In this document: positions 37,258 through 46,148 of the stretch, piece after piece
Layout of the letters: each line of letters opens with the position of its first letter
How positions within the stretch are numbered: the first letter of the stretch is position 1
NCBI RefSeq assembly: GCF_000721495.1
Contig: NZ_JOHY01000028.1
Coordinates: 16,893-80,892, forward strand
DNA from: Streptomyces sp. NRRL F-5123
GTDB lineage: Bacteria; Actinomycetota; Actinomycetes; Streptomycetales; Streptomycetaceae
DNA length: 64,000 nt
Direction of reading: 5' to 3'
Position numbers and translations under genes: made by a program
The notes under the pieces: generated by a model
Database searches by the model: none
What the model was told of the DNA's origin: nothing
Seen by the model: the letters and a program-made list of their open reading frames with translations, nothing else

Positions 37258-38985
37258 CTATTTCACGCAGGCCGCGTCGTCCGCCTGCGTCCTGTCCATG
37301 GCTGCGTCGTCGTCCGGGTCGTCGGCGTCCGGATCGGGGACGGGCACGCCGGCCCTGGTGAAGTCCGCGCCCAGGGTGAGCGACATGTCCGTGCCCGCGG
37401 ACGTCCCCGGCGAGGGCCGCAGCGCCGAGCCGGGCAGCCCGAGCAGCGCCGCGAGCGTACGGGCCTGGTCGGCCTGCTCGGGGGAGTAGACGAGCGTGGT
37501 GCGGGCGGCGGGGGCGGGGGCGTTGCCGCCGTTCGCGGGGCCGCCGACGCCCTGGGTGCCGCGCAGCCAGTCAACCGTGCCGCGGGCGGCGCCGAGGATG
37601 CCGCTGCCGTTGTAGACCCGCACCCGGACGTCGGACGCCGGGGCCTTGGGGCCCACGAGCTTCGGGTCGGTCCGGTGCCTCTTCTTCTTGTGGCCGCTCA
37701 GCGAGACGTCGTCCTTGACGAGGGTGAGCAGCCGCTGCGCGCGCGGGCGGTCGACGACGACGGTGGCGTGCACGCGCTCGTTGGGGTTGTCGACGACCGG
37801 CAGCGTGACGAATGTGATGTGCTTGGCGTCCAGCCCGGACAGCCCCCTGGCCAGGCTGGTCAGCCGGGAGACGCTGCCGATCGCCCTGTCCACGGTGAGC
37901 GCCTTGGTCGCGGCGTCCGCGAGGGTGAAGAGCTTGCGCGGGTCGGTCAGGCTGCCGCCGGACTTGATCTTGCGGATCATGGCCGCCAGGAAGCGCTGCT
38001 GCAGCTTGATGCGGTCCAGGTCGCTCTGGTTGCGCAGCGCGTGCCGCGTCCGGACGAACTGGAGCGCCTGCTCGCCCTCGATACGGTGCCTGCCCGCTGT
38101 CAGGTCCAGATGCGACTTGGGGTCCACCAGCGGCCGGGCCAGGCACACGTCCACCCCGCCGACCGCGGTCGACAGCGTTTTGACCGCCTCGAAGTCCACC
38201 ATCATGAAGTGGTCGACGGCGATGCCGGTGAGCTGCCGTACGGCCCGCATCGTGCAGCCCGGGTCCCGGCCGGCGACGCCCAGGCTCTCGTTGAACTTCG
38301 GCGTGGTCAGCCCCGCGGGGACGCCGGGGATCGTCCGGACCGTGCCGTCCGGCTGCCGCGTCGGGCAGTCGGGGATGGACGTGACGATGTCGCGCGGGAT
38401 GCTCATGGCCGTCGCGTTGCTGCGGTCCGCCGAGACGTGGAAGAGGATCGTGGTGTCCGCGTGCCCGGTGTCGTCCGGGTCGCCGTACCTGCCGCCGAGG
38501 CCCTGGCGGCTGTCGGTGCCGATGACCAGCAGGTTGAGCGGGCCGTCACCGAGTACGTCCTTGCTGCCCGCGTCCCCGACGTCGACGGTGGTCAGATTGG
38601 CGTTGAAGTGCTCGTAGACCAGGTAGCCGCCGACGCCGACGATCACCAGGACCAGCCCCATCGAGGCGGCGACCCACAGGAGGGCCTTCCTGCGCCGCGA
38701 CAGCCGCCCGGACCGGGCCCGGCCGGCCGCGCCCCTGCCCCGCCGCGGTCCGCCGCGCCGGGGCGGTGCCGCCGCCGGGCCGCGGTCGCGCGGGCCCGGC
38801 AGCCGGTCCGGTGGCGCCGCGGGCCGCGCGGGGACGCCCGCGGCCCGGCCGGTCTGCCGCGGCAGGCCTCGGGCCCGCGGCCTGCCCGGCACAGGGGCGG
38901 CGGGGCGCCGCCGGTAGGGGCCCGCTGACGGGTCGGCCCGCCAGTGGTCCGCCGGATCGATCTCACCCAGGTCTTGCGTGTCCAC
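37258..38985 (-). CDS. LCP family protein 4 with LytR_C domain
   Basis: 575 residues with an Arg/Pro/Gly-rich cytosolic tail, one helix (LLWVAASMGLVLVIVGVGGYLV), an intact LCP core (LLVIGTDSRQG, HADTTILFHV, AMSIPRDIV, GIAVDHFMMVDF, AVGGVDVC, GEQALQFVRTRH, DLDRIKLQQRFL) and a LytR_C domain. The GTG at 38985 gives an N-terminus (DTQDLGEIDPADHW) that matches the start of LCP5, supporting this start and common descent by tandem duplication. A 243-bp gap upstream (38986-39228) is relatively AT-rich and probably carries its promoter. Confidence 0.92.
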   Translation of the reverse strand: MDTQDLGEIDPADHWRADPSAGPYRRRPAAPVPGRPRARGLPRQTGRAAGVPARPAAPPDRLPGPRDRGPAAAPPRRGGPRRGRGAAGRARSGRLSRRRKALLWVAASMGLVLVIVGVGGYLVYEHFNANLTTVDVGDAGSKDVLGDGPLNLLVIGTDSRQGLGGRYGDPDDTGHADTTILFHVSADRSNATAMSIPRDIVTSIPDCPTRQPDGTVRTIPGVPAGLTTPKFNESLGVAGRDPGCTMRAVRQLTGIAVDHFMMVDFEAVKTLSTAVGGVDVCLARPLVDPKSHLDLTAGRHRIEGEQALQFVRTRHALRNQSDLDRIKLQQRFLAAMIRKIKSGGSLTDPRKLFTLADAATKALTVDRAIGSVSRLTSLARGLSGLDAKHITFVTLPVVDNPNERVHATVVVDRPRAQRLLTLVKDDVSLSGHKKKRHRTDPKLVGPKAPASDVRVRVYNGSGILGAARGTVDWLRGTQGVGGPANGGNAPAPAARTTLVYSPEQADQARTLAALLGLPGSALRPSPGTSAGTDMSLTLGADFTRAGVPVPDPDADDPDDDAAMDRTQADDAACVK

Positions 38986-39228
38986 GGTCGCTCGGGCCCT
39001 CCATCCGGTAACCGCCAAGTCGCTTACAGTAGCCGCCTGTGGTGACGCGAACAGGGTGTACGGGAAGATCCGTTACCCGAAGAAACGGGCAAATGCCCGC
39101 AATGTAGCCGCAATTGGTAGGGCTTTTCGGGAGCTTTTCATCAGACTTTACCCGGATGTCCGAACTCGCGTCCGAGGCCTACCTCTTGCGGTGCCCGCCA
39201 GGACGCGGCCGCCCGGCGACCGGCGCGT

Positions 39229-40896
39229 TCAGCAGCGCGCGGAGGTCCCCGGGGTCGTGGTCACGCCCTTGGGCGCCGAGGTCGGTGGGCCGACCGGGAC
39301 GCCGGGCGCGCTGTAGTCGGCGCCGAGCGTGAGCGTCATGTTGGCCTTCGGCGCCGCGTCCTTCGTCCCCTCGACGAGGGCCGAGGCCGGCAGACCCATC
39401 ATCGCGGCGAGCGACCGCGCCTGGTCCGCCTGGTTGGGGGCGTACTGCAGCGTCGTCCTCGCCGCCTTGGAGTGCGCGTCACCGCCGTTGGTGGAGCGGT
39501 CCACGCCCTGGGTGGTCTGCAGCCAGGCCAGCACGTCCTGGGACGCGCCGAAGACGCCCGTGCCGTTGTAGATGATCACCCGGGTCTCGTGCGGCACCGC
39601 CTTCGGCCCCACCAGCTTCGGGTCCGGCGCCGCCGGCTTCGGCGCCGCCGTCAGCGAGACGTCGTTGGCCAGCAGCGCGTAGACCTGCGGTGCCCTGTCC
39701 GGGTCCGGCGTGCCGTTCACGACCGGCAGCGTGAGGAACGTGGTGTTCTTCGGGTCGATCGCGCCGAGCGCCGCGGCCACGTTGCTGAGCGTCTCCGGGG
39801 TGCCGATCGGGGTGTCCGCGGTGAGGGCGCCGGGCTTGCGGTTCGCGAGCGCGGTCAGCGTGCGCGGCACCGTGACCGTTCGGTCGACGCAGGTGTCGCC
39901 GGCGGCCACACCCTTCACGCCCTTGGCCGCCGTGTAGTCGACCATCACGACGTGGTCGACCGCGAGCTTGGTGAGCTGCCGTACGGTCAGCAGCGCGCAG
40001 CCCGCGTCCCGCCCGCCGCCGAGGGCCGCCGAGAACGGCTGGCCCTTGGCGCCGCCGACCGTGCCCGTGCCGCCGGAGCCGGAGCAGTCCGGGATGTCCG
40101 TGCGCAGGGTGGACGGGATCGCCAGCGCCGTCGCGCTGCCGCGGTCCGCCGCGAGGTGCACGAGCACGGCGGAGTCCGCGGAGCCCGCCGCGGGGTGCGC
40201 GCTCAGCAGCAGGACGTTCATCGCACCGGTGTGCGTCGGGGCCTTGCTGCCGGCCGAGCCGACGTCGACGGTGTGCATGGCGCCGCCGCCCCCGCCGCCG
40301 AGCGTGGCGACGCCGACGATGCCGCCGACCAGCAGCACGGCGCCCGCCGCGGCCGCGCCCCACACCATGGGCCGGCCCTTGAGCGGCAGTCCGGCGGGCC
40401 TGCGCCGCTGCGCCTCCCGTGCCGCCCGCCTGCCGCCGGGTGCCGGTGCGGGTGTGGGCGCGGTCCGCTCCGGTGCGGGGGGCTGCGTGCCGGTGTCGTA
40501 CGCGTCGGGGGCGTCCGGGGCGCCGGGGGCCTGGTAATCCCCGTACGCCGGTGGGGCGTCGGGGGTGTCGTAGCCGCTGTAGCCGTCGTACGCCGCGGGC
40601 CCGTCGGGTACCTCGTACGGGGTGTAGCCGGGCGGCTCGGGGGAACGGTAGGCGTCCTGCGCGGGGGGCTCGGCCATGCCGCCGTACCCCGCGGCCACCG
40701 GCTGCCCGCCGTAGCCGTAGCCGTAGCCGTCGTGGCCGCCGCCCCCGTAGGTGTCGCCGCCGGGCGCGAACCCCTGCTGCTCCGGCGGCTGGTACGGCTG
40801 CTGCGGTACGTCGAGCCGTAGCTGGTACGTCCCCGTCTCCGGGTCCAGCACCCACTGGTCAGCCGGGTCGACGTACCCGGACTCCTCGGTGCTCAC
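39229..40896 (-). CDS. LCP family protein 5, degenerate LCP domain with intact LytR_C
   Basis: 555 residues. A Gly/Tyr/Pro-rich cytosolic tail of about 170 residues, one helix (VWGAAAAGAVLLVGGIVGVATL) and an LCP-like region that has lost its core. GSDSR has become LSAHP, SIPRD has become AIPST, and about 75 residues present in LCP4 (from AVGGVDVC through the ALQFVRTRH and QQRF motifs) are missing after VDYTAAKGVKG. The LytR_C domain is close to that of LCP4. The frame is uninterrupted with ordinary codon use, so it is a maintained gene rather than a fresh pseudogene. Catalysis is unlikely; a binding or scaffold role is possible. GTG start. Confidence 0.87.
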   Translation of the reverse strand: MSTEESGYVDPADQWVLDPETGTYQLRLDVPQQPYQPPEQQGFAPGGDTYGGGGHDGYGYGYGGQPVAAGYGGMAEPPAQDAYRSPEPPGYTPYEVPDGPAAYDGYSGYDTPDAPPAYGDYQAPGAPDAPDAYDTGTQPPAPERTAPTPAPAPGGRRAAREAQRRRPAGLPLKGRPMVWGAAAAGAVLLVGGIVGVATLGGGGGGAMHTVDVGSAGSKAPTHTGAMNVLLLSAHPAAGSADSAVLVHLAADRGSATALAIPSTLRTDIPDCSGSGGTGTVGGAKGQPFSAALGGGRDAGCALLTVRQLTKLAVDHVVMVDYTAAKGVKGVAAGDTCVDRTVTVPRTLTALANRKPGALTADTPIGTPETLSNVAAALGAIDPKNTTFLTLPVVNGTPDPDRAPQVYALLANDVSLTAAPKPAAPDPKLVGPKAVPHETRVIIYNGTGVFGASQDVLAWLQTTQGVDRSTNGGDAHSKAARTTLQYAPNQADQARSLAAMMGLPASALVEGTKDAAPKANMTLTLGADYSAPGVPVGPPTSAPKGVTTTPGTSARC

Positions 40897-40950
40897 GGTC
40901 GTCGGGTCCTCCCTCCACGGCCGGCTGAGCGCTCACCTTAGTTCATCGCC

Positions 40951-42357
40951 TCACTTCGTGGTTTTGCCGCAGATGTCGGCGGCCGCGGTCGTACCGCGGT
41001 AGGTGGGCGCGGTGGTGGCGGTGCCGGTGGGAGTGGCAGAGGGCGAGCCGGGCGTGGTCGGGGAGTCCTTCGCGGAGCCGCTTTCCGCGTGGCCGTCCGC
41101 GGTCACCGTCACCGGGAGGTCGTCGCGCAGCGTCGCGAACAGCTCGTTGGCGGCGGGCTGCTGGAGCTGGTCGCGGTTGCGGTCGAGGACGTACTGCTCC
41201 CTCGGCAGCGTCAGGAATTTCAGCTTGTCGGCCGGTATCCCCTGCACCTCGCGCGCCAGGTCGTACAGCTCGGGGAGCGAGTCCAGCCCCGGGTCCGCGG
41301 TCAGCGAGGAGGTCGCCGCGTTCAGCACGGGGTAGACCTTCGTGGGGTTCAGCAGCACGCCGTTGCTCGTCACCTTCGAGAACAGCGAGCCCAGGAAGCC
41401 CTGCTGGCGGTCCATGCGCTCGGTGTCGCTGCCGTCGCCCAGGCCGTGCCGGGCGCGTACGTAGCCGAGCGCCTGCTCGCCGTTGAGGGTCTGCCGCCCG
41501 GCGGGCAGGTCCAGATGCGCCTGCTTGTCGTGCACCGGCTCGGGCAGGCACACGTCGACGCCGTGGATGGCGTTCACGATCTTCTTGAAGCCCGAGAAGT
41601 CCACGATCAGGTGGTGGTCGATGCGGATGCCCGTCATGTCCTCGACCGTGCGGATGGTGCAGGCGGCGCCGCCGAACTGGTAGGCCCAGTTGAACTGCTC
41701 GAACTTCGGCTCGGTCTCCCCGCCCTTCGGCTTCGTGCACGCCGGGACCTGCGCCATCAGGTCGCGCGGGATGCTCATCGCGGTGGCGCTGTGCCGGTCC
41801 GCCGCGATGTGCAGCAGGATGACCGTGTCGGAGCGCTGCGTGCCGCTGTCCTCGCCGTACTTGCCGTTGCCGTCACCGCGGTTGTCCGAACCGATGAGCA
41901 GGATGTTCTCGGCGGACGTCGGCCCCTGGGAGGGGCGCTCCGACGCGTGCGCCTGGAGCTCGTTCTCGGTGACGTGGTCGGTGGTGATGTTGCCGTTGAG
42001 CTGCTGGTACAGATACCACAGGCCTGCGGCGCCGAGCAGGACGAAGAAGGCGGTGACCGCGCCGACGACCTTGAGCCAGCGGTAACGCCCCCGGGGCTTC
42101 GCGGCGCGTTCGGCGCCCGCGGGTATCTCCTCGGGACCGCCCGCGCTCGCCAGGACCTCGGCGTGCGCCGGTGCTTCGGCGTGCGCCGGGCTCTCCGGCT
42201 TCGCGGGCGGGGCTTCGGCCGGGGCTTCGGGGGTGTCCGCGGGGGCTGCCTCAGTGGGTCGGGCTTCCGCTTTCGCCTCCGCCGCGTCCTCCGCGTCTCC
42301 CTCCGGAGGCTCTGCTGACGATGTCACGTCCCCGCCCATCCCTCGCACAACCGGCAT
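40951..42357 (-). CDS. LCP family protein 6
   Basis: 468 residues. An acidic Ala/Glu/Pro-rich cytosolic tail to about 88, one helix (LKVVGAVTAFFVLLGAAGLWYLY) and an intact LCP core: ILLIGSDNRGDGNG, QRSDTVILLHI, AMSIPRDLM, FNWAYQFGG, GIRIDHHLIVDF, AIHGVDVC, GEQALGYVRARH and DTERMDRQQGF. It ends in a Ser/Thr/Pro-rich tail without LytR_C. An ATG six codons downstream is also possible. LCP5 follows after 54 bp, so the genes are probably co-transcribed. Confidence 0.91.
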   Translation of the reverse strand: MPVVRGMGGDVTSSAEPPEGDAEDAAEAKAEARPTEAAPADTPEAPAEAPPAKPESPAHAEAPAHAEVLASAGGPEEIPAGAERAAKPRGRYRWLKVVGAVTAFFVLLGAAGLWYLYQQLNGNITTDHVTENELQAHASERPSQGPTSAENILLIGSDNRGDGNGKYGEDSGTQRSDTVILLHIAADRHSATAMSIPRDLMAQVPACTKPKGGETEPKFEQFNWAYQFGGAACTIRTVEDMTGIRIDHHLIVDFSGFKKIVNAIHGVDVCLPEPVHDKQAHLDLPAGRQTLNGEQALGYVRARHGLGDGSDTERMDRQQGFLGSLFSKVTSNGVLLNPTKVYPVLNAATSSLTADPGLDSLPELYDLAREVQGIPADKLKFLTLPREQYVLDRNRDQLQQPAANELFATLRDDLPVTVTADGHAESGSAKDSPTTPGSPSATPTGTATTAPTYRGTTAAADICGKTTK

Positions 42358-42574
42358 GCCGGGCCCGCATCCACGCGCGCTACTCGTTCAGACGGTCGAA
42401 TCCGGGAATTGGTTGCACTCACAACTGCTCGGGGGCGGGCGGTGCGGTGTGCTGCGCGACCCTGCCGTCGGCGGGGGCTGCTCGCGTCCCCGCGGCGCCG
42501 GCCGCACACCGGATGCAGCCTCGCGCCCCTGGTGTACCCGGCGGGGGATCGGGTCCTTGCCCGGTGGGTGGGTC

Positions 42575-42681
42575 GGGTGCCACTCCGGGAGTACCTCCTC
42601 GGAATGCGCGTTCACCGTCACCCGAAATGGCCAAGGGGCTGGGAAGCGCATCCCTGCGGGGGCACCCCCGGAGTGGCCCCC
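42575..42681. repeat. nested inverted repeat in the gap upstream of LCP6
   Basis: A 24-bp arm at 42575-42598 pairs with 42658-42681 at 20 of 24 positions, and ATGCGC/GCGCAT at 42604 and 42646 nest inside. The element lies in the 502-bp gap 42358-42859, in which I see no credible gene. Confidence 0.6.
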
Positions 42682-42696
42682 TCCCGACGTCTCGTC

Positions 42697-42783
42697 GTCG
42701 GCTGCCTGCCGGTGGGGTGATGTTGGAGAGGCTGCGGTTCGCCCCCCGACGGCGAGACACCCCACAGGTGGCCGTCAGCCGAC
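42697..42783. repeat. second nested inverted repeat before LCP6
   Basis: GTCGGCTG at 42697 pairs with CAGCCGAC at 42776, and GTGGGGTG at 42712 pairs with CACCCCAC at 42758. It lies 77 bases past the end of the TIGR03089 gene and may be its terminator, or part of a longer structured leader for LCP6. Confidence 0.55.
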
Positions 42784-42859
42784 GTCCTTGTCGTACGGGC
42801 GGTGGGTGCGGGCAGCCCCGCGGCGGGAAGCCGACCGCCCATCGTCAGGGGCGCCCTCG

Positions 42860-43603
42860 TCAGAGCGTGAGGGTCGTACGTTCGCTCGCCTCGCGGGCGG
42901 CGAGGGCGTCCGGGGTGAGCGCGGCGGCGTGGCGGCAGAGGACGGCGGAGCCGCCCGCGGCGAGGGGCGCGAGGAGGCCCGCGGCGAGGCCCTCCCAGGA
43001 GGTGAAGGGCAGGCGGGAGAGGACCCGGGCCCCGGGCGCGAGCCCGTACGCGAGGGAGCGCTCCACCACCTCACCGGCGGTGAGCGTGCCCTCGCCGGGC
43101 AGTTCGAGGGCCTCCGCATCCGCGCCCACCGGCGCGTACGGCACGAAGCGGTCCCCCTGCCCCGGCACCTCCGCCGCGTAGTCGAGGAAGCCGGCCGGCG
43201 GCTGCGGGAAGCGGCCTCCGAGCGGGCGCAGCGCGAGGGCCACCCGCTCGCCGCCGCAGGCCCGCGCCTGGTCGAGCGTGTCGGGTCCGGTGACGACCAG
43301 GTCCGCGCCCGCGGGGTCCGCGCCCGGCGCGACGACGACCCCGGTGGAGAAGCCCGCGAGCACCCACGCCGCCGTCTGCCAGTGCGCGGGCAGCAGCAGC
43401 GCGAGCCGGTCGCCGGGCTGCGCGCCCAGATCGTCCTGGATCAGGTTCGCGGTCTTGGCCACCCAGTTCGCGAACGTCGCGACCGACAGCTCGACGCGCT
43501 CGCCGGTCGCGTCGTCGTAGAAGGTGAGGAAGGGCCGCGCGGGGTCCGTACGGAGTGCGGCGGTGAGCAGGCCGGCGGGGGTGTCCGGAGTGGGTGACGT
43601 CAC
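42860..43603 (-). CDS. TIGR03089 family protein (partial adenylation fold)
   Basis: 247 residues resembling the N-terminal part of an acyl-CoA synthetase: FLTFYDDATGERVELSVATFANWVAKTANLI, GDRLALLLPAHWQTAAWVLAGF, and SRLPFTSWEGLAAGLLAPLAAGGSAVL. The ATP P-loop, the adenylate motif and the C-terminal lid are absent. This matches the actinobacterial family TIGR03089, known to me as uncharacterised and catalytically doubtful. The GTG start is 52 bp from the divergent DNA glycosylase gene. Confidence 0.85.
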   Translation of the reverse strand: MTSPTPDTPAGLLTAALRTDPARPFLTFYDDATGERVELSVATFANWVAKTANLIQDDLGAQPGDRLALLLPAHWQTAAWVLAGFSTGVVVAPGADPAGADLVVTGPDTLDQARACGGERVALALRPLGGRFPQPPAGFLDYAAEVPGQGDRFVPYAPVGADAEALELPGEGTLTAGEVVERSLAYGLAPGARVLSRLPFTSWEGLAAGLLAPLAAGGSAVLCRHAAALTPDALAAREASERTTLTL

Positions 43604-43655
43604 GCCGGCCAGGCTACCGGCCGTACGCCGCGCCCCGGCCGGTTACCCTCGGCGG

Positions 43656-44627
43656 GTGCCCTCGCCCTTCCCCCGCCCGCGTCCCGGCGGCGCCGTGCCC
43701 GCGTCCCGGCAGGAAACGGGGCTGCGCCGCACATGGGCGCCGGAGGGCCCGCTCGACGTCCGCCGCACGCTCATGCCGCTGCGCCGCGGCCCGGCCGACC
43801 CGGCGTTCCGTATCGACCGCGACGGCACGGTGTGGCGGGCCAGCCGTACGCCCGCGGGCCCCGGCACCCTGCGGCTGCGCGGCAGCGCCGCCCTGCTGGA
43901 GGCGGAGGCGTGGGGGCCCGGCGCGGCCTGGCTGCTGGACGCGCTGCCCGCGCTGCTCGGCGGACTCGACGACCCCTCGGCGTTCACCCCGCGGCACCGC
44001 GTCGTGCACGCCGCCCACCGCCGGAACCCTGGTCTGCGGCTGACCAGGACCGGGCTCGTCCTGGAGTCGCTCATCCCCTCCGTCCTGGAGCAGAAGGTCA
44101 CGACGGACGAGGCCTACCGCGCCTGGCGCCTGCTGCTCCACCGGCACGGCGAACCCGCTCCGGGGCCCGCGGGCGACCGCATGCGGGTCATGCCGGACGC
44201 GCGCGGCTGGGCGCGGGTGCCGTCCTGGGACTGGCACTGCGCCGGGGTCGACGACAAGCGGGCCTCCACCGTCATGCGCGCCGTACGCCTCGGCGCCCGC
44301 CTCGACGCGCTCGCCGCGCTGCCCGCGCAGGAGGCGGGCACCCGCCTGCAGACGGTGCCCGGCATCGGGCCCTGGACGGCGGCGGAGACCTTGCAGCGCA
44401 GCCACGGCGCGGCGGACGCGGTGACCGTCGGCGACCTGCACCTGCCGCATCACATCGGGTACGCCCTCACCGGAGCGCGGCGGTCGGACGACGCGACGAT
44501 GCTCTCGCTTCTCGAGCCGTACGCGGGCCAGCGGCACCGTGCCGCCCGCCTCATCCTCCTGGCCTCCCCGTCCCCGCCCCGCCACGCCCCGCGCCTGTCC
44601 CCGAACCCGCCGACCCGCCACTCCTGA
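43656..44627 (+). CDS. DNA-3-methyladenine glycosylase-type HhH-GPD protein
   Basis: 323-residue base-excision repair protein. The helix-hairpin-helix is LQTVPGIGPWTAAETLQRS near 231, followed by the catalytic Asp in VTVGDLHLPHH. Upstream, LVLESLIPSVLEQKVTTDEAYRAWRLLL is the usual start of the GPD domain. It would remove alkylated purines. No Ada or methyltransferase domain is fused. The start is a GTG in GCGGGTGCCC; the divergent TIGR03089 gene is 52 bp away. Confidence 0.87.
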   Translation: MPSPFPRPRPGGAVPASRQETGLRRTWAPEGPLDVRRTLMPLRRGPADPAFRIDRDGTVWRASRTPAGPGTLRLRGSAALLEAEAWGPGAAWLLDALPALLGGLDDPSAFTPRHRVVHAAHRRNPGLRLTRTGLVLESLIPSVLEQKVTTDEAYRAWRLLLHRHGEPAPGPAGDRMRVMPDARGWARVPSWDWHCAGVDDKRASTVMRAVRLGARLDALAALPAQEAGTRLQTVPGIGPWTAAETLQRSHGAADAVTVGDLHLPHHIGYALTGARRSDDATMLSLLEPYAGQRHRAARLILLASPSPPRHAPRLSPNPPTRHS

Positions 44628-44704
44628 TGCCTGCCGGCCCCGCTCCTTCTGCCACGCCGGGCGAGTGGCACAAAGGTGCGGCTGCGCCGCTGGGCGAGCG
44701 TTTT

Positions 44705-44739
44705 CAGGGGCGCGTGGGAGGTACCCCCACGCGCCCCTG
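44705..44739. terminator. hairpin with GGTACC core between glycosylase and fbiB
   Basis: Perfect 14-bp stem CAGGGGCGCGTGGG with its complement and the 7-base loop AGGTACC, in the gap between convergent genes. Likely two-way terminator. Confidence 0.75.
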
Positions 44740-44822
44740 GCGGGGCGCCCTGCGCCGCGGACGCGGCCCCCAACGCCCACCTCGCGGCCGCGCAAGCTCA
44801 CCCCCCGAGCCGTGCGGCGAGC

Positions 44823-46148
44823 TCACCGCACGGCGATGAACGCCTCCGCCCCCCGCGCCGGGCGCGGCGCAGGAAGTGACGCCGGGCGGCCGATCGCGAC
44901 CGCGCCCATCGGGTCCCACTCGGGCGGGAGCCCGAGCACCTCGCGGACCGCGTCGCGGCAGAACATCGTGGACGACACCCAAGCGGACCCGAGCTGTTCG
45001 CCCGCGAGGGCGACCAGGAAGTTCTGCACGCCCGCGCCCGTGGCGACCACGAACATCTCGCGTTCTGCGGTGGCCCGCCGGGCGTCGGGGTAAGGGTGGG
45101 CGCCGTCGGCGACGAGGCAGGGGACGGCCAGGTAGGGCGCCCGGCGCAGGACGTCGCCGCGGCGCAGCCGCCTGGTGATGCTCGACTCGGAGAAGCCGTC
45201 GCGCCGCAGGTCCGCCTCCCAGGCGGCGCGCATCGCGTCGAGCAGCCGCGTCCGCACCTGCGGGGTCTCCAGCAGGACGAAGCGCCAGGGCGTGGTGTGG
45301 TGCGGGGCGGGCGCGGTGACGGCGAGGGCGACGGCGCGGCGGACGGCGGCGGGGTCGACGGGCTCGTCGGTGAAGTCCCGCACGGTGCGCCGCAGCGACA
45401 CCGCCTCGCGTACGGCCTCGGAGGTGCCGAGCCGGAACATGTCGCTGGCGGCGTCCCGTACCAGCGGGCGGGCCCCGGGGTCCGTGCCGGGCTCCGCGTC
45501 GTCCGGCGCGGCGGCGAGGACCGCGCTGCCCAGCCCGCGGACGACGGCGACCGGGCGGCCGCTCGCCTTGCCCTTCACGAGGTCGCCGGCGGCGGCGAGT
45601 TCGTCGGCGGTCGCGGTGACGGTCACGGCGAGTGGGTTGCCGTACGTGTCCTGCGCGCCCCGCAGGTCGTCGAGGACGGCGACGCCCGCCGCGCCGATCG
45701 CGACGTCGGTGAGGCCCTGCCGCCAGGGCCGGCCGAAGGTGTCGGTCACGACGACGCCGACGTTCACGCCCAGCTCCGCGCGCAGTCCGGCGCGGATGCG
45801 GCGGGCGGAGGCGTCGGGGTCCTCCGGCAGCAGCAGCACGGTGCCCGGCGCGGTGTTGGACGCGTCGACCCCGGCCGCGGCCATGACGAAGCCGTGCCGG
45901 CTCTCCACGATGCGCGTGCTGCCGCGGCGGGCGACGAGCCGCACCATCTCCGCGTCGATGGCCGCCTCGCGGTCCTCCGCGGCGATCAGCCGCCCCTCCG
46001 CCTTGCTGACGATCTTGGACGTGACGAGCACGATGTCGCCGTCCACGAGCTGCACGCCGGTGGCGGCGACGAGCTTGGCGATGTCCGCGCCCGCCCTGAC
46101 CTCGCCGATGCCGTCCAGGGCGAAGACCTCGATCCGCGGGGCGCTCAT
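44823..46148 (-). CDS. fbiB: bifunctional F420:gamma-glutamyl ligase / FMN-reductase-like protein
   Basis: 441 residues. The N-terminal CofE domain (about 1-245) adds glutamates to the F420 precursor: [56 protein letters not shown] are typical. The C-terminal nitroreductase-like FMN domain (about 255-441, [14 protein letters not shown] and [13 protein letters not shown]) in FbiB proteins reduces the dehydro intermediate to F420. It overlaps fbiA by four bases (ATGA), so the two are translationally coupled. Confidence 0.95.
   Translation of the reverse strand: MSAPRIEVFALDGIGEVRAGADIAKLVAATGVQLVDGDIVLVTSKIVSKAEGRLIAAEDREAAIDAEMVRLVARRGSTRIVESRHGFVMAAAGVDASNTAPGTVLLLPEDPDASARRIRAGLRAELGVNVGVVVTDTFGRPWRQGLTDVAIGAAGVAVLDDLRGAQDTYGNPLAVTVTATADELAAAGDLVKGKASGRPVAVVRGLGSAVLAAAPDDAEPGTDPGARPLVRDAASDMFRLGTSEAVREAVSLRRTVRDFTDEPVDPAAVRRAVALAVTAPAPHHTTPWRFVLLETPQVRTRLLDAMRAAWEADLRRDGFSESSITRRLRRGDVLRRAPYLAVPCLVADGAHPYPDARRATAEREMFVVATGAGVQNFLVALAGEQLGSAWVSSTMFCRDAVREVLGLPPEWDPMGAVAIGRPASLPAPRPARGAEAFIAVR

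Noticed and set aside
39229..40896. Treating LCP5 as a pseudogene
   Set aside because: The frame is intact, codon use is normal and the LytR_C domain is well kept, so it is annotated as a gene with a degenerate domain.
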